From an uncultured Kordia sp. (lineage in GTDB: Bacteria > Bacteroidota > Bacteroidia > Flavobacteriales > Flavobacteriaceae): a DNA stretch of 64,000 bases. Made by a program: the position numbers and the translations under genes. Positions 9,631 to 18,225 of the stretch are shown piece after piece. The stretch's first letter is position 1. The number at the start of each line of letters is the position of its first letter. The DNA lies in NCBI RefSeq assembly GCF_947489565.1, contig NZ_CANLEA010000004.1, positions 298,815-362,814 on the forward strand, read 5' to 3'. Below the pieces are notes generated by a model. It worked only from the letters and a program-made list of their open reading frames with translations. It made no database searches and was not told where the DNA came from.

Positions 9631-10296
9631 ATGAAAAGATTGCTTTTACTTGTATTTTTTGGAAGTATCGTACTTGGTTGTGATAAAAAACAAATACCTA
9701 CAAAACAAACGTCTGTAAGTGTTTTAAAGCCAAGTTATGGATTTCACTTAGATGCTCTCATTGATGAATTTGGCAAATTAGCTGATTCAACATTCAATGA
9801 TTCCAAAGATTTAAAATCAATCCTAAATTTTAAAGTCATTGATCAAAACGGAAACATTAAGCCTATTGGTATGGAAAAAGCACTCAAATTGTATCTTTCC
9901 AACACAAAAGACAATACGCCAGAAGTGTATCCAATTTTTGAAATTAAAAATACTTCGAAAGCCATTTTACCTGTTTTTGGGAAAGGACTCTGGGACAAAA
10001 TTTGGGCAAAAGTAATTGTAGATAGAAAAACATTGAAAGTCGTTCAGATTGAGTTCGATCATAAAGGGGAAACTCCTGGTTTGGGAGCAAATATGAGCAA
10101 AGTTGAATTTGAATCTCAATTTGTGGGAAGTGTATTAAGTTTAGAAAGCTCAAATTATGCACTTTACAAAAGGGATGAACAATTGATGAGTGGAAATTCT
10201 AAAATTGATGTTATTTCGGGTGCTACCATTACTAGTAAGGGCGCAATTGAAATGCTCAACAAAGGTTTATTAAAATACAAAGCATATCTAGATTAG
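9631..10296 (+). CDS. FMN-binding-domain lipoprotein, NqrC-like
   Basis: A 221-residue protein starting at the ATG at 9631; an upstream in-frame start would lie inside purL and hide the signal. Residues 1-17 are a lipoprotein signal ending in IVLGC. The rest resembles NqrC/RnfG: KGLWDKIWAKV, HKGETPGLGANM, and DVISGATITSKGA, whose SGAT(I)T threonine is the site where ApbE covalently attaches FMN in this family. No other nqr or rnf genes are nearby, so it is an orphan flavoprotein facing the periplasm or the surface. It begins 10 bp after purL and may be co-transcribed with it. Its electron partners are unknown. Confidence 0.75.
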   Translation: MKRLLLLVFFGSIVLGCDKKQIPTKQTSVSVLKPSYGFHLDALIDEFGKLADSTFNDSKDLKSILNFKVIDQNGNIKPIGMEKALKLYLSNTKDNTPEVYPIFEIKNTSKAILPVFGKGLWDKIWAKVIVDRKTLKVVQIEFDHKGETPGLGANMSKVEFESQFVGSVLSLESSNYALYKRDEQLMSGNSKIDVISGATITSKGAIEMLNKGLLKYKAYLD

Positions 10297-10328
10297 TTCA
10301 TCATATCACAACATATAAAATACATATT

Positions 10329-10359
10329 AAAAGACCTGCTTTACGGTGGGTCTTTTTTT
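10329..10359 (+). terminator. Rho-independent terminator
   Basis: The stem AAAAGACCTGC pairs with GGTGGGTCTTTT (two G:T pairs) around a short loop and is followed by T. It ends the purL/FMN-lipoprotein unit. The rest of 10297-10615 holds no gene I can support. Confidence 0.75.
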
Positions 10360-10615
10360 GTATATCATTGAATTTTATTAAATCTATATTTTTATAATTT
10401 CAAAAATGTATCACTTTGACTTTTCTAAAAGAAACTTCATACAATTTCACACAAAGAATAGCGCTCTAATTCGTCACTATTATAGGTTAATTCATCACAA
10501 AGTCATATATGATGGTGTTTTTGCGGCTTTTTATTTTTTTAATTTGCGCTTTCATTTAACAAATAGTTACTTGAATTTCTTTCCAAAAAATACTCCAAAT
10601 AATAAATTCACCACA

Positions 10616-12082
10616 ATGAAACGTACACTTTTACTTTTATTAATGTTAGCTCCTTTGTTATCCATGGGACAATGGACTATTGAAAATGCCCAAATCACCA
10701 CCACACTTTCTCAATTTGGAACTTCAATAGCTATGAGTGATGACGGACTTACCATTGCTGTTGCTGCTCCTTTTGCAAATTCAGGTGCTGGAATTGTAAG
10801 AGTCTACCAAAATAATAATGGAAGTTGGTCACAACTAGGAAGCGATATTGTTGGAGAAACAAATCAAGATTTTCTAGGAAGTGAAGAAGGACTAACACTA
10901 AGCTTAAGCGGAGATGGAACAACACTGGCTTTAGGAAGTCAATTAGGAGATAATGGTCCACAACAAAATGTAGGTAAGGTACGCGTTCTAAGATATAGTA
11001 CTGGTAATTGGTCACAAATTGGCACTACTATTTATGGAAATAAAGCTTTTGATAACTTGTCTAATGTAGATTTAAATTTTGATGGAAATACGATGATTAT
11101 TGCTGCTCCATCGGCAAACTCTGCAGATGACAATCTCTTTGCCATTGGATACGTTAAAGTATTTGAATATAATGCTACAGATTGGCAACAAATTGGCTCC
11201 GATTTTATTGGCACAGATGAAGATGGTTATTTAGGAACAGGAATATCTATAAATGACGACGGAACTATTATCGCTTTTGCAGGAGACACACCTGTACAAG
11301 TGTATGAAAGAAATGCAAACACTTGGAATTTAAAAGGAAGTCCTATATCCATTCCTTTCAATATAAATTCTAACAAACTACTCGATTTAAACGGAAGTGG
11401 AGATATAATTTCAATATCCAACAATCGTGCTTCAAACAGTAATACGAGTATAGGAAGAGTTCGCACCTTAGAATATTCTAGTGCTACTGGAAACTGGCAA
11501 CATTTAGATGCAATAGCTCCTGAAACAATGCAAGATTGGTCTGAAGATGGTTTAGGTACAGCCATGGCTCTGTCAAAAAACGCCAATTATATCGCAGTCA
11601 GTATTCCTAAAAACACCGACAATAACAACGCTGGTAGAATAGAGATTTACAATTACAATGGAACACAATGGGTTGAAGTTTTTGGAGTTACAGGACCAAC
11701 TTCCAATCAAGAAATAGGCAACGAACCTAGAAGTCTAAGCATTTCTGCCAATGGCCGTTGTTTTGGTATTGGAAATCCAGACAATCAGGAAGTAACAGTA
11801 TATTGTAATAGTGCTATCTTAGGTGTAAATCCCGTAGCTGACAATGATAAAGTATACATAACTCCTAATCCTAGTAAAAATGCTGCTACGATCTATTTAC
11901 AAGATATCTATTCAAACGTACAAGTCAGCATATACAATCTTTTAGGACAAAAAGTACAGCAAGCGGAATTTTTCTACAACAATAAATTATACATAAATAC
12001 TTCAAAACTAAATACGGGCACGTATGTGGTAAAACTAAATATGTTAGGAAAAATAAAGACGCTAAGATTACTTATAGAATAG
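10616..12082 (+). CDS. Secreted repeat protein with T9SS type A sorting domain
   Basis: A 488-residue protein starting at the ATG at 10616, where the product begins MKRTLLLLLMLAPLLSMGQ, a normal signal peptide. A longer in-frame extension from 10406 would bury the signal. The body has repeats of the form SDDGLTIAVAAP, SGDGTTLALGSQ and NDDGTIIAFAG, each followed by a segment such as VRVYQNNNGSW, suggesting a beta-propeller of FG-GAP-like blades. The C-terminal 75 residues (ITPNPSKNAATIYLQ to LRLLIE) form a Por-secretion-type sorting domain, so export across the outer membrane by T9SS is expected. The gene at 51112-52623 is a diverged paralogue. The ligand or role is unknown. Confidence 0.85.
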   Translation: MKRTLLLLLMLAPLLSMGQWTIENAQITTTLSQFGTSIAMSDDGLTIAVAAPFANSGAGIVRVYQNNNGSWSQLGSDIVGETNQDFLGSEEGLTLSLSGDGTTLALGSQLGDNGPQQNVGKVRVLRYSTGNWSQIGTTIYGNKAFDNLSNVDLNFDGNTMIIAAPSANSADDNLFAIGYVKVFEYNATDWQQIGSDFIGTDEDGYLGTGISINDDGTIIAFAGDTPVQVYERNANTWNLKGSPISIPFNINSNKLLDLNGSGDIISISNNRASNSNTSIGRVRTLEYSSATGNWQHLDAIAPETMQDWSEDGLGTAMALSKNANYIAVSIPKNTDNNNAGRIEIYNYNGTQWVEVFGVTGPTSNQEIGNEPRSLSISANGRCFGIGNPDNQEVTVYCNSAILGVNPVADNDKVYITPNPSKNAATIYLQDIYSNVQVSIYNLLGQKVQQAEFFYNNKLYINTSKLNTGTYVVKLNMLGKIKTLRLLIE

Positions 12083-12220
12083 TAAAACAGCAGTCCTTTT
12101 CAATGTGTGAAAATCTGTCTAAAAAATAAGAGCGAAGATTAAAAGCGAATTCAATTCTCAGAAAAAATTAGCATAATTATTACAAATATCACATAAAATC
12201 CTGCGCTTTTTTAACATTCT

Positions 12221-12251
12221 TTTGAAATTGGCTGACAATTTTTATATTTTG
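12221..12251 (+). promoter_or_regulatory. Promoter of the acyl-CoA synthetase gene
   Basis: TTTG (12221-12224), an 18-bp gap and TATATTTTG (12243-12251) resemble the Bacteroidota -33/-7 pair, 28 bp before the ATG. Confidence 0.4.
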
Positions 12252-12279
12252 CAGGTTCACAAAAAAACCAAATCAGAGA

Positions 12280-14055
12280 ATGACTAATGTAACGCGATTA
12301 TTTGATTTTCCTTACTACCAATTAGCAAACTATCCCATAGCAAAGTCCCTTACAACGTTTAAAAATGGTGAATGGATTTCGACATCAACACAAGAATATA
12401 TAGATCAAGCAAATGCCATCAGTAGAGGTTTATTACGTTTAGGCGTACAAGCCAATGACAAAATTGCGGTGATATCAACCAACAATAGAACTGAATGGAA
12501 TATTATGGATATTGGTATCTTGCAAGTAGGCGCACAAAATGTTCCTATTTATCCAACGATTGCCAAAGAAGATTATGAATATATCCTAAACCATTCAGAA
12601 GCCATTTATTGTTTTGTTTCGGATGTAGAAATTGTGGAGAAACTAAATGCAATCAAAGGAAATACAAAACTAAAAGGAGTATATACTTTTGATCAAATTA
12701 CGGGAGAAACCAATTGGTCAAAAGTACTAGAACTAGGAGCAGATACAAGCAATGATGATGAATTACAAGCGCGTAAAGATGCTGTAACTCCAGAAGATTT
12801 AGCAACCTTAATATACACTTCTGGAACTACAGGAAGACCAAAAGGTGTCATGCTTTCTCATAACAACTTAGTTACAAATGTATTAGACAGTCAAAAACGT
12901 GTTCCGTTAAATAACGGACAAGCAAGAGCATTGAGTTTCTTACCAGTGTGTCACGTATTTGAGCGCATGATCCTTTATTTATACCAATACTGTGGAATTG
13001 AAATCTTTTTTGCGGAATCTATTGAAAAAATCAGTGATAACTTAAAAGAAGTAAAACCACATGTAATGACGGCGGTTCCTCGTTTATACGAAAAAGTATA
13101 TGATAAAATCTATGCTAAAGGTGCTGATTTAACAGGAATCAAAAAGAAATTATTCTTCTGGGCAATTGAGCTTGGATTAAAATATGAACCATACGGAAAA
13201 AATGGTGCTTTGTATGAGTTTAAACTAAAAATAGCTCGTAAACTCATCTTTAGCAAATGGCAAGCAGGTTTAGGCGGAAACTTAAAATTAATGGTTTCTG
13301 GTAGTGCGCCATTACAAGCACGTTTGACGCGTGTATTTGCTGCCGCAGGAATTCCAATCATGGAAGGATACGGATTAACGGAAACTTCGCCAGTAGTATC
13401 TGTAAACGATCAACGCAATGGCGGATTTAGAATTGGAACTGTTGGACGTGTGATTGACAATGTAGAAGTAAAAATTGCAGAAGATGGAGAAATCCTTGTA
13501 AAAGGACCAAATGTAATGCAAGGATATTATAAAGATCCAGAAAAAACGGCTAGTGTCATGTCTGGTGAATATTTCCATACTGGAGATATTGGAGAAGTAA
13601 GTGCTGATGGTTTCTTAAAAATCACAGATCGTAAAAAAGATATGTTCAAAACATCTGGAGGAAAATATGTCATTCCAGCCTTGATAGAAAACCGATTCAA
13701 ACAATCGCGCTTCATAGAACAAATCATGGTCATTGGTGAAGGAGAAAAAATGCCAGCTGCCTTAATTCAACCAAACTTCGAATTCATTAAAGATTGGATT
13801 GAAAAGAAAGGAAAGAATATTGGAAAAACAGAAGCAGAAATCTGTGCCTCGGAAGAAATTATTACGCGTATTCAACAAGAAGTTGATGAAGCGAATAGCA
13901 ATTTTGGGAAGTGGGAACAAATCAAACGTTTTGAACTTATCCCAAAAGTATGGTCTATTGAAGGTGGAGAATTAACGCCAACTATGAAAATGAAACGAAA
14001 AGTCATCAAAGAAATCTACAAAGATTGTTGCGAACGTATCTACGATCGTGCATAA
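12280..14055 (+). CDS. fadD: Long-chain fatty-acid-CoA ligase (AMP-binding)
   Basis: A 591-residue ANL-superfamily enzyme that activates fatty acids to acyl-CoA through an acyl-adenylate. The P-loop-like motif YTSGTTGRPKG is at 179-189. MEGYGLTETSP (A5) and TGDIGEVSADGFLKITDRKK (A7-A8) follow, and the KTSGGKYV hinge lies after these. The length and the Bacteroidota-type N-terminus (TRLFDFPYYQL) match long-chain acyl-CoA synthetases. It opens the fatty-acid degradation locus and has its own terminator. The substrate chain length is inferred from context. Confidence 0.92.
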   Translation: MTNVTRLFDFPYYQLANYPIAKSLTTFKNGEWISTSTQEYIDQANAISRGLLRLGVQANDKIAVISTNNRTEWNIMDIGILQVGAQNVPIYPTIAKEDYEYILNHSEAIYCFVSDVEIVEKLNAIKGNTKLKGVYTFDQITGETNWSKVLELGADTSNDDELQARKDAVTPEDLATLIYTSGTTGRPKGVMLSHNNLVTNVLDSQKRVPLNNGQARALSFLPVCHVFERMILYLYQYCGIEIFFAESIEKISDNLKEVKPHVMTAVPRLYEKVYDKIYAKGADLTGIKKKLFFWAIELGLKYEPYGKNGALYEFKLKIARKLIFSKWQAGLGGNLKLMVSGSAPLQARLTRVFAAAGIPIMEGYGLTETSPVVSVNDQRNGGFRIGTVGRVIDNVEVKIAEDGEILVKGPNVMQGYYKDPEKTASVMSGEYFHTGDIGEVSADGFLKITDRKKDMFKTSGGKYVIPALIENRFKQSRFIEQIMVIGEGEKMPAALIQPNFEFIKDWIEKKGKNIGKTEAEICASEEIITRIQQEVDEANSNFGKWEQIKRFELIPKVWSIEGGELTPTMKMKRKVIKEIYKDCCERIYDRA

Positions 14056-14072
14056 AATATACGATCAAAATC

Positions 14073-14102
14073 AAACCGTTCAAGAAATTGAGCGGTTTTT
14101 TT
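14073..14102 (+). terminator. Rho-independent terminator after fadD
   Basis: The stem AAACCGTTCAA pairs with TTGAGCGGTTT (one G:T) around a GAAA loop, followed by T. Its position shows that a start codon for the next gene at 14048 would fall inside the terminator, favouring the ATG at 14126. Confidence 0.85.
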
Positions 14103-14125
14103 ATATCTATTTCAGAAAACATAAA

Positions 14126-14542
14126 ATGAGTTGGAAAATAATAAAAGAGAATCAACGTAAATATGCTGACACTAGCTACTATTTAAAAGCTGAAAAAGAA
14201 TGCGATGAAGGAAAACTTGTGCTCGAAATTCTATGGCCTGATGGATTCATGTATATCATATCTGTTGATCTTTATACTAAAAATGAAAAACGTAAATTCT
14301 TCTTCCAAAAAAAGATAAAAAAACAAAACATTTATGGTTGTTTCGTATCTTACAATGATCGCATCGAAAAGTATGGACATCAAATCATGAGAATGACTAA
14401 TAAAGAACCTATTCGAAAACTTAAAAGATTAGATGCATTACAAAAAGATGGTGTTCTAAATTATAGGCTAGCTGAAAAATATGATATTACTTTTGAAACT
14501 ACCCTACTTGAAAAACCAGAAACTAACCAGCATTTCAATTAA
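14126..14542 (+). CDS. Hypothetical protein
   Basis: A 138-residue basic, lysine-rich protein beginning MSWKIIKENQ. An earlier in-frame ATG at 14048 overlaps fadD and its terminator and is unlikely. There is no signal peptide or membrane segment, and alternating charged and aromatic strands (FMYIISVDLY, NIYGCFVSY) suggest a small alpha/beta domain. I recognise no family. It lies between fadD and the MarR gene but is separated from both by non-coding DNA, so a role in lipid metabolism is not implied. Confidence 0.55.
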   Translation: MSWKIIKENQRKYADTSYYLKAEKECDEGKLVLEILWPDGFMYIISVDLYTKNEKRKFFFQKKIKKQNIYGCFVSYNDRIEKYGHQIMRMTNKEPIRKLKRLDALQKDGVLNYRLAEKYDITFETTLLEKPETNQHFN

Positions 14543-14657
14543 TTCAAAAATTAATCGCAAATACTTATAAATTCTCGATTTACAGCGTATTTTCTAACAT
14601 TCTCCTACTCCAACTACTAAATTTTTAGCAAATTCATAAAATTATTTTTTATTTTAT

Positions 14658-14688
14658 TATGCATGCATAGTATTTTTTCATATATTTG
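14658..14688 (+). promoter_or_regulatory. marR promoter with palindromic operator candidate
   Basis: TATATTTG (14681-14688) is a perfect TAnnTTTG -7 box. A perfect 12-bp palindrome, TATGCATGCATA (14658-14669), occupies the -33 region, where a dimeric MarR repressor would block transcription. Confidence 0.5.
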
Positions 14689-14704
14689 AAGCACAAACAA
14701 CTAT

Positions 14705-15172
14705 ATGAAAGAAAAAACTATAGATCATGTAATGAGAGCTACATGGCAAGCCATCTCCAAAATGTATAATGAAGAGGCTGGAAAATATGGCAGCACCATG
14801 GCCACAGGTTTTACATTACTTAGTATCGATCAAGAAGAAGGCACACCATCTACCGCGCTAGGCCCAAAAATGGGAATGGAAGCCACTAGCCTATCACGTA
14901 CCTTAAAAGGTATGGAAGAAAAAGGACTCATCTACAGAAAAAAGAATCCAAAAGATGGTAGAAGTGTATTAATCTGTTTAACAGAATTCGGAAAAGAGAT
15001 GCGAGATGTTTCTCGAACCACCGTATTACGCTTTAATGACGCAATTCGCGCTAACATAGAAGAAGAAAAATTAAAACATTTCTATGAAGTTTCAGAAATC
15101 ATTCTAGAACTCATCAGCAATAAAAAAATATATACTGATTCAGCAGTAGAAGCTGCCGCAGAAAATAAATAA
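14705..15172 (+). CDS. MarR-family transcriptional regulator
   Basis: A 155-residue winged-helix regulator. The recognition region GMEATSLSRTLKGMEEKGLI (about 58-77) and the wing RKKNPKDGRSVLICLTEFG are canonical for MarR proteins. Flanking helices supply the dimer interface. It is placed directly upstream of the fadN-fadA-fadE genes and behind a palindromic promoter, so autoregulation and control of beta-oxidation are the natural reading. By analogy with FadR-like regulators the ligand could be an acyl-CoA, but nothing in the sequence shows it. Confidence 0.85.
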   Translation: MKEKTIDHVMRATWQAISKMYNEEAGKYGSTMATGFTLLSIDQEEGTPSTALGPKMGMEATSLSRTLKGMEEKGLIYRKKNPKDGRSVLICLTEFGKEMRDVSRTTVLRFNDAIRANIEEEKLKHFYEVSEIILELISNKKIYTDSAVEAAAENK

Positions 15173-15291
15173 TAACCAAAAAATATACTAAAAATTTACT
15201 TGTTCATTATAAAACAAATTAATTCTGACAGGACTCACGAACCATTTGTAATAAATAAAAATATAGAGACTAAGCTAAACGCATTTTAAAT

Positions 15292-15313
15292 CTCGATGAT
15301 CGAGTAAATTTTG
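15292..15313 (+). promoter_or_regulatory. fadN upstream palindrome and -7-like box
   Basis: CTCGATGATCGAG (15292-15304) is a perfect inverted repeat around one base and abuts TAAATTTTG (15305-15313), a -7-like box. The ATG at 15341 lies 27 bp downstream. The palindrome differs from the one before marR. Confidence 0.4.
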
Positions 15314-15340
15314 ACTAACAATTTAAAAATTGAAAAAAAG

Positions 15341-17746
15341 ATGAAACGACCAATTAACAAAATAGCAGTTATCGGTTCTGGAATTATGGGTTCTGGAATT
15401 GCCTGTCATTTTGCCAATATCGGAGTCGAAGTGTTACTATTAGATATAGTACCTTTTGAACTTAACGAAAAAGAACAAGCGAAAGGTTTAACGCTTGAAG
15501 ACAAAATTGTACGTAACAGATTGGTAAATGACAACCTGAAAGCGTCTCTTAAATCAAAACCATCTCCTATTTATTCACAGAAATTCGCAAATAGAATTTC
15601 TACTGGAAATTTAACAGATGATATACACAAAATTAAAGATGTCGATTGGATTATTGAGGTTGTTGTAGAAAGATTAGACATCAAACAAAAAGTATTTGAA
15701 CAAGTTGAAAAGCACAGAAAACCAGGAACGTTAATTACATCAAACACTTCTGGTATTCCTATTCAATTTATGAATGAAGGGCGTAGCGAAGATTTTAGAA
15801 AACACTTTGCGGTAACGCACTTCTTCAATCCACCACGCTATTTAAGACTATTTGAAGTTGTTCCAGGACCAGATTGTAAGCAAGAAGTTACAGACTTCTT
15901 AATGATGTATGGAGAAAAGTTCCTTGGAAAAACTTCGGTTTTAGCAAAAGATACACCGGCGTTTATTGGAAACAGAATTGGAATCTTCGGAATTCAAAGT
16001 CTATTCCACCAAGTAAAAGAACTTGGACTCACCATAGAAGAAGTAGACAAATTAACGGGACCAGTAATTGGTCGTCCAAAATCGGCTACGTTCCGTACGG
16101 TTGATGTAGTTGGATTAGACACCTTAGTTCATGTTGCTAACGGAATCTACAAGAACTGTCCAGACGACGAAGCACACGACTTATTCAAACTACCAGATTT
16201 CATCGAAAAAATGATGGAAAACAAATGGTTAGGTAGCAAAACAAAACAAGGTTTCTACAAGAAAACAGTCAATGCAGAAGGAAAAAAAGAAATCCTTTCG
16301 TTAGACTTAGATACTTTAGAATATCGCGAAAAGAAAAGAGCCAAGTTTGCTACACTTGAATTAACAAAAACTATTGACAAACCAATTGATCGTTTTAAAG
16401 TATTAGTTGGCGGAAAAGATAAAGCGGGCGAATTCTACCGTAAAAACTTTGCAGCCATGTTTGCGTATGTTCAAAACAGAATTCCTGAAATTTCTGATGA
16501 ATTATACCGAATTGATGATGCAATGAAAGCTGGTTTCGGATGGGAAAATGGTCCTTTCGAAATTTGGGATGCTGTTGGTATTGAAAAAGGAATTGAATTA
16601 ATGAAAGCGGAAGGTAAAGAACCTGCTGCTTGGGTAACTGAAATGGTTGCTGCTGGAGAAAAAAGCTTCTACACAGTAAAAGATGGAGCTACGTATTATT
16701 ATGATATTCCTGCAAAAGCTCAGACTAAGAAACCTGGTCAAGATGCATTCATCATTTTAGACAATATCCGTAAATCAAATGAAGTTTGGAGAAACAGTGA
16801 AGCTGTTATTGAAGATTTAGGAGACGGAATTATCAACCTAGAATTCCAATCGAAAATGAACACCATTGGTGGTGGCGTTTTAGCCGGAATCAACAAAGCA
16901 ATTGACTTAGCTGAAAAAGATTTCCAAGGATTAGTTATTGGAAATCAAGCAGCGAATTTCTCTGTAGGAGCAAACATCGGAATGATTTTCATGATGGCTG
17001 TCGAGCAAGAATATGATGAATTGAACATGGCGATCAAAATGTTCCAAAACACCATGATGCGTGCACGTTACTCTTCTATTCCTGTAATTGTTGCGCCTCA
17101 CGGAATGACACTTGGTGGTGGATGCGAACTTTCTATGCATGCTGATAAAGTAGTCGCTGCCGCAGAAACGTACATTGGTTTAGTAGAATTTGGTGTCGGA
17201 GTAATTCCTGGCGGTGGAGGTTCTAAAGAAATGGCGTTAAGAGCTTCAGATACTTTCAGAAAAGGTGATGTAGAATTAAACGTACTACAAGAACACTTCT
17301 TAACCATCGGAATGGCTAAAGTAGCAACGTCTGCGTATGAAGCATTCGATATGGGCGTTTTACAAAAAGGAAAAGACATCGTGGTTGTTAACAAAGATCG
17401 TCAAATCGCAACAGCAAAAGCTCATGCGAAACTAATGGCAGAATCTGGATACACACAACCTGTTCGTAGAAAAGATGTAAAAGTTCTTGGAAAACAAGCT
17501 TTAGGAATGTTCTTAGTAGGAACGGACGCAATGGAAGCAAGTAAGTACATTAGTGAACACGATCATAAAATTGCCAACAAATTAGCGTATGTAATGGCTG
17601 GTGGAGATTTATCGGAACCTACATTGGTAAGTGAAGATTACTTACTAGACATTGAGCGTGAAGCGTTCTTAAGTTTATGTACAGAACGTAAAACGTTGGA
17701 GCGTATTCAGCATATGTTGAAGACTGGGAAACCGCTTAGAAACTAA
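15341..17746 (+). CDS. fadN: 3-hydroxyacyl-CoA dehydrogenase / enoyl-CoA hydratase (FadN type)
   Basis: An 801-residue bifunctional beta-oxidation enzyme. The N-terminal Rossmann motif GSGIMG is at 12-17, followed by the HAD domain with NTSGIPIQFM and THFFNPPRYL. The C-terminal part is a crotonase fold with LGGGCELSMHAD near 591 and IPGGGGSKEMALR near 621. The dehydrogenase-first order is that of Bacillus FadN, not E. coli FadB. I chose the ATG at 15341; an upstream TTG at 15311 lies inside the promoter box. It should hydrate trans-2-enoyl-CoA and oxidise 3-hydroxyacyl-CoA, passing product to the thiolase encoded just downstream. Confidence 0.93.
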   Translation: MKRPINKIAVIGSGIMGSGIACHFANIGVEVLLLDIVPFELNEKEQAKGLTLEDKIVRNRLVNDNLKASLKSKPSPIYSQKFANRISTGNLTDDIHKIKDVDWIIEVVVERLDIKQKVFEQVEKHRKPGTLITSNTSGIPIQFMNEGRSEDFRKHFAVTHFFNPPRYLRLFEVVPGPDCKQEVTDFLMMYGEKFLGKTSVLAKDTPAFIGNRIGIFGIQSLFHQVKELGLTIEEVDKLTGPVIGRPKSATFRTVDVVGLDTLVHVANGIYKNCPDDEAHDLFKLPDFIEKMMENKWLGSKTKQGFYKKTVNAEGKKEILSLDLDTLEYREKKRAKFATLELTKTIDKPIDRFKVLVGGKDKAGEFYRKNFAAMFAYVQNRIPEISDELYRIDDAMKAGFGWENGPFEIWDAVGIEKGIELMKAEGKEPAAWVTEMVAAGEKSFYTVKDGATYYYDIPAKAQTKKPGQDAFIILDNIRKSNEVWRNSEAVIEDLGDGIINLEFQSKMNTIGGGVLAGINKAIDLAEKDFQGLVIGNQAANFSVGANIGMIFMMAVEQEYDELNMAIKMFQNTMMRARYSSIPVIVAPHGMTLGGGCELSMHADKVVAAAETYIGLVEFGVGVIPGGGGSKEMALRASDTFRKGDVELNVLQEHFLTIGMAKVATSAYEAFDMGVLQKGKDIVVVNKDRQIATAKAHAKLMAESGYTQPVRRKDVKVLGKQALGMFLVGTDAMEASKYISEHDHKIANKLAYVMAGGDLSEPTLVSEDYLLDIEREAFLSLCTERKTLERIQHMLKTGKPLRN

Positions 17747-17753
17747 ATTAGTC

Positions 17754-17830
17754 TTGAGATATTAGTAGTGAGAATTGAGACAAGTTCTAAGAAAAATCTC
17801 AATACTAATATCTCAAAACTCAATACTAAA
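17754..17830. repeat. Inverted CTCAATACT-type repeat
   Basis: The left arm TTGAGATATTAGTAGTGAGA (17754-17773) and right arm TCTCAATACTAATATCTCAA (17797-17816) are complementary with one mismatch, and a further ACTCAATACTAAA follows. The element ends 5 bp before the four-helix-bundle gene. Related units occur at 18183, 19418, 27668 and 34953. Confidence 0.85.
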
Positions 17831-17834
17831 TCAA

Positions 17835-18182
17835 ATGCATAAAGTAGATAATTTAAAAATATGGACAAAGTCAATAGCCTTGACAAAAGCTGTATATCTA
17901 CTGATAGCTGATTTACCAAAGGATGAAAAATTTGGGTTAACATCTCAAATAAAAAGAAGTGCCATTTCAATACCTTCTAACATTGCTGAAGGTGCTGGAA
18001 GAAATTCAAACAAAGAGTTTAAACATTTCTTAAGTATTGCAAATGGTTCTAATTACGAACTCCAAACGCAATTGATATTAGTAAAAGAGTTAAATCTCAT
18101 AAACAAAGAAAAAGTACAACCAATAATTGAGCAGTGTATTGAAATACAGAAAATGAATTATGCTTTTCAGCAGAAATTATAA
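17835..18182 (+). CDS. Four-helix-bundle protein (23S rRNA IVS / Avd-like family)
   Basis: A 115-residue protein beginning MHKVDNLKIWTKSIALTKAV. The motif GLTSQIKRSAISIPSNIAEG followed by GRNSNKEF is the hallmark of the four-helix-bundle (TIGR02436) family, first seen in rRNA intervening sequences and related to the Avd protein of diversity-generating retroelements. I start at the ATG at 17835 because a longer frame from 17775 would translate the flanking repeat. The gene interrupts fadN and fadA and is bordered on both sides by CTCAATACT repeats, which suggests an inserted unit. The molecular role is unknown; nucleic-acid binding is inference. Confidence 0.85.
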   Translation: MHKVDNLKIWTKSIALTKAVYLLIADLPKDEKFGLTSQIKRSAISIPSNIAEGAGRNSNKEFKHFLSIANGSNYELQTQLILVKELNLINKEKVQPIIEQCIEIQKMNYAFQQKL

Positions 18183-18214
18183 ATCTCAATACTAAAAACT
18201 CAATACTCAATACT
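18183..18214. repeat. CTCAATACT repeats after the four-helix-bundle gene
   Basis: TCTCAATACTAAAAACTCAA is followed by TACTCAATACTA. It starts at the stop codon of the four-helix-bundle gene and ends just before fadA, matching the right arm on the gene's other side as a direct repeat. Confidence 0.8.
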
Positions 18215-18225
18215 ATTCATTGAAA

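Noticed and set aside
14048..14125. Extended start of the hypothetical gene after fadD
   Set aside because: The extension overlaps fadD and its rho-independent terminator; the ATG at 14126 is better.
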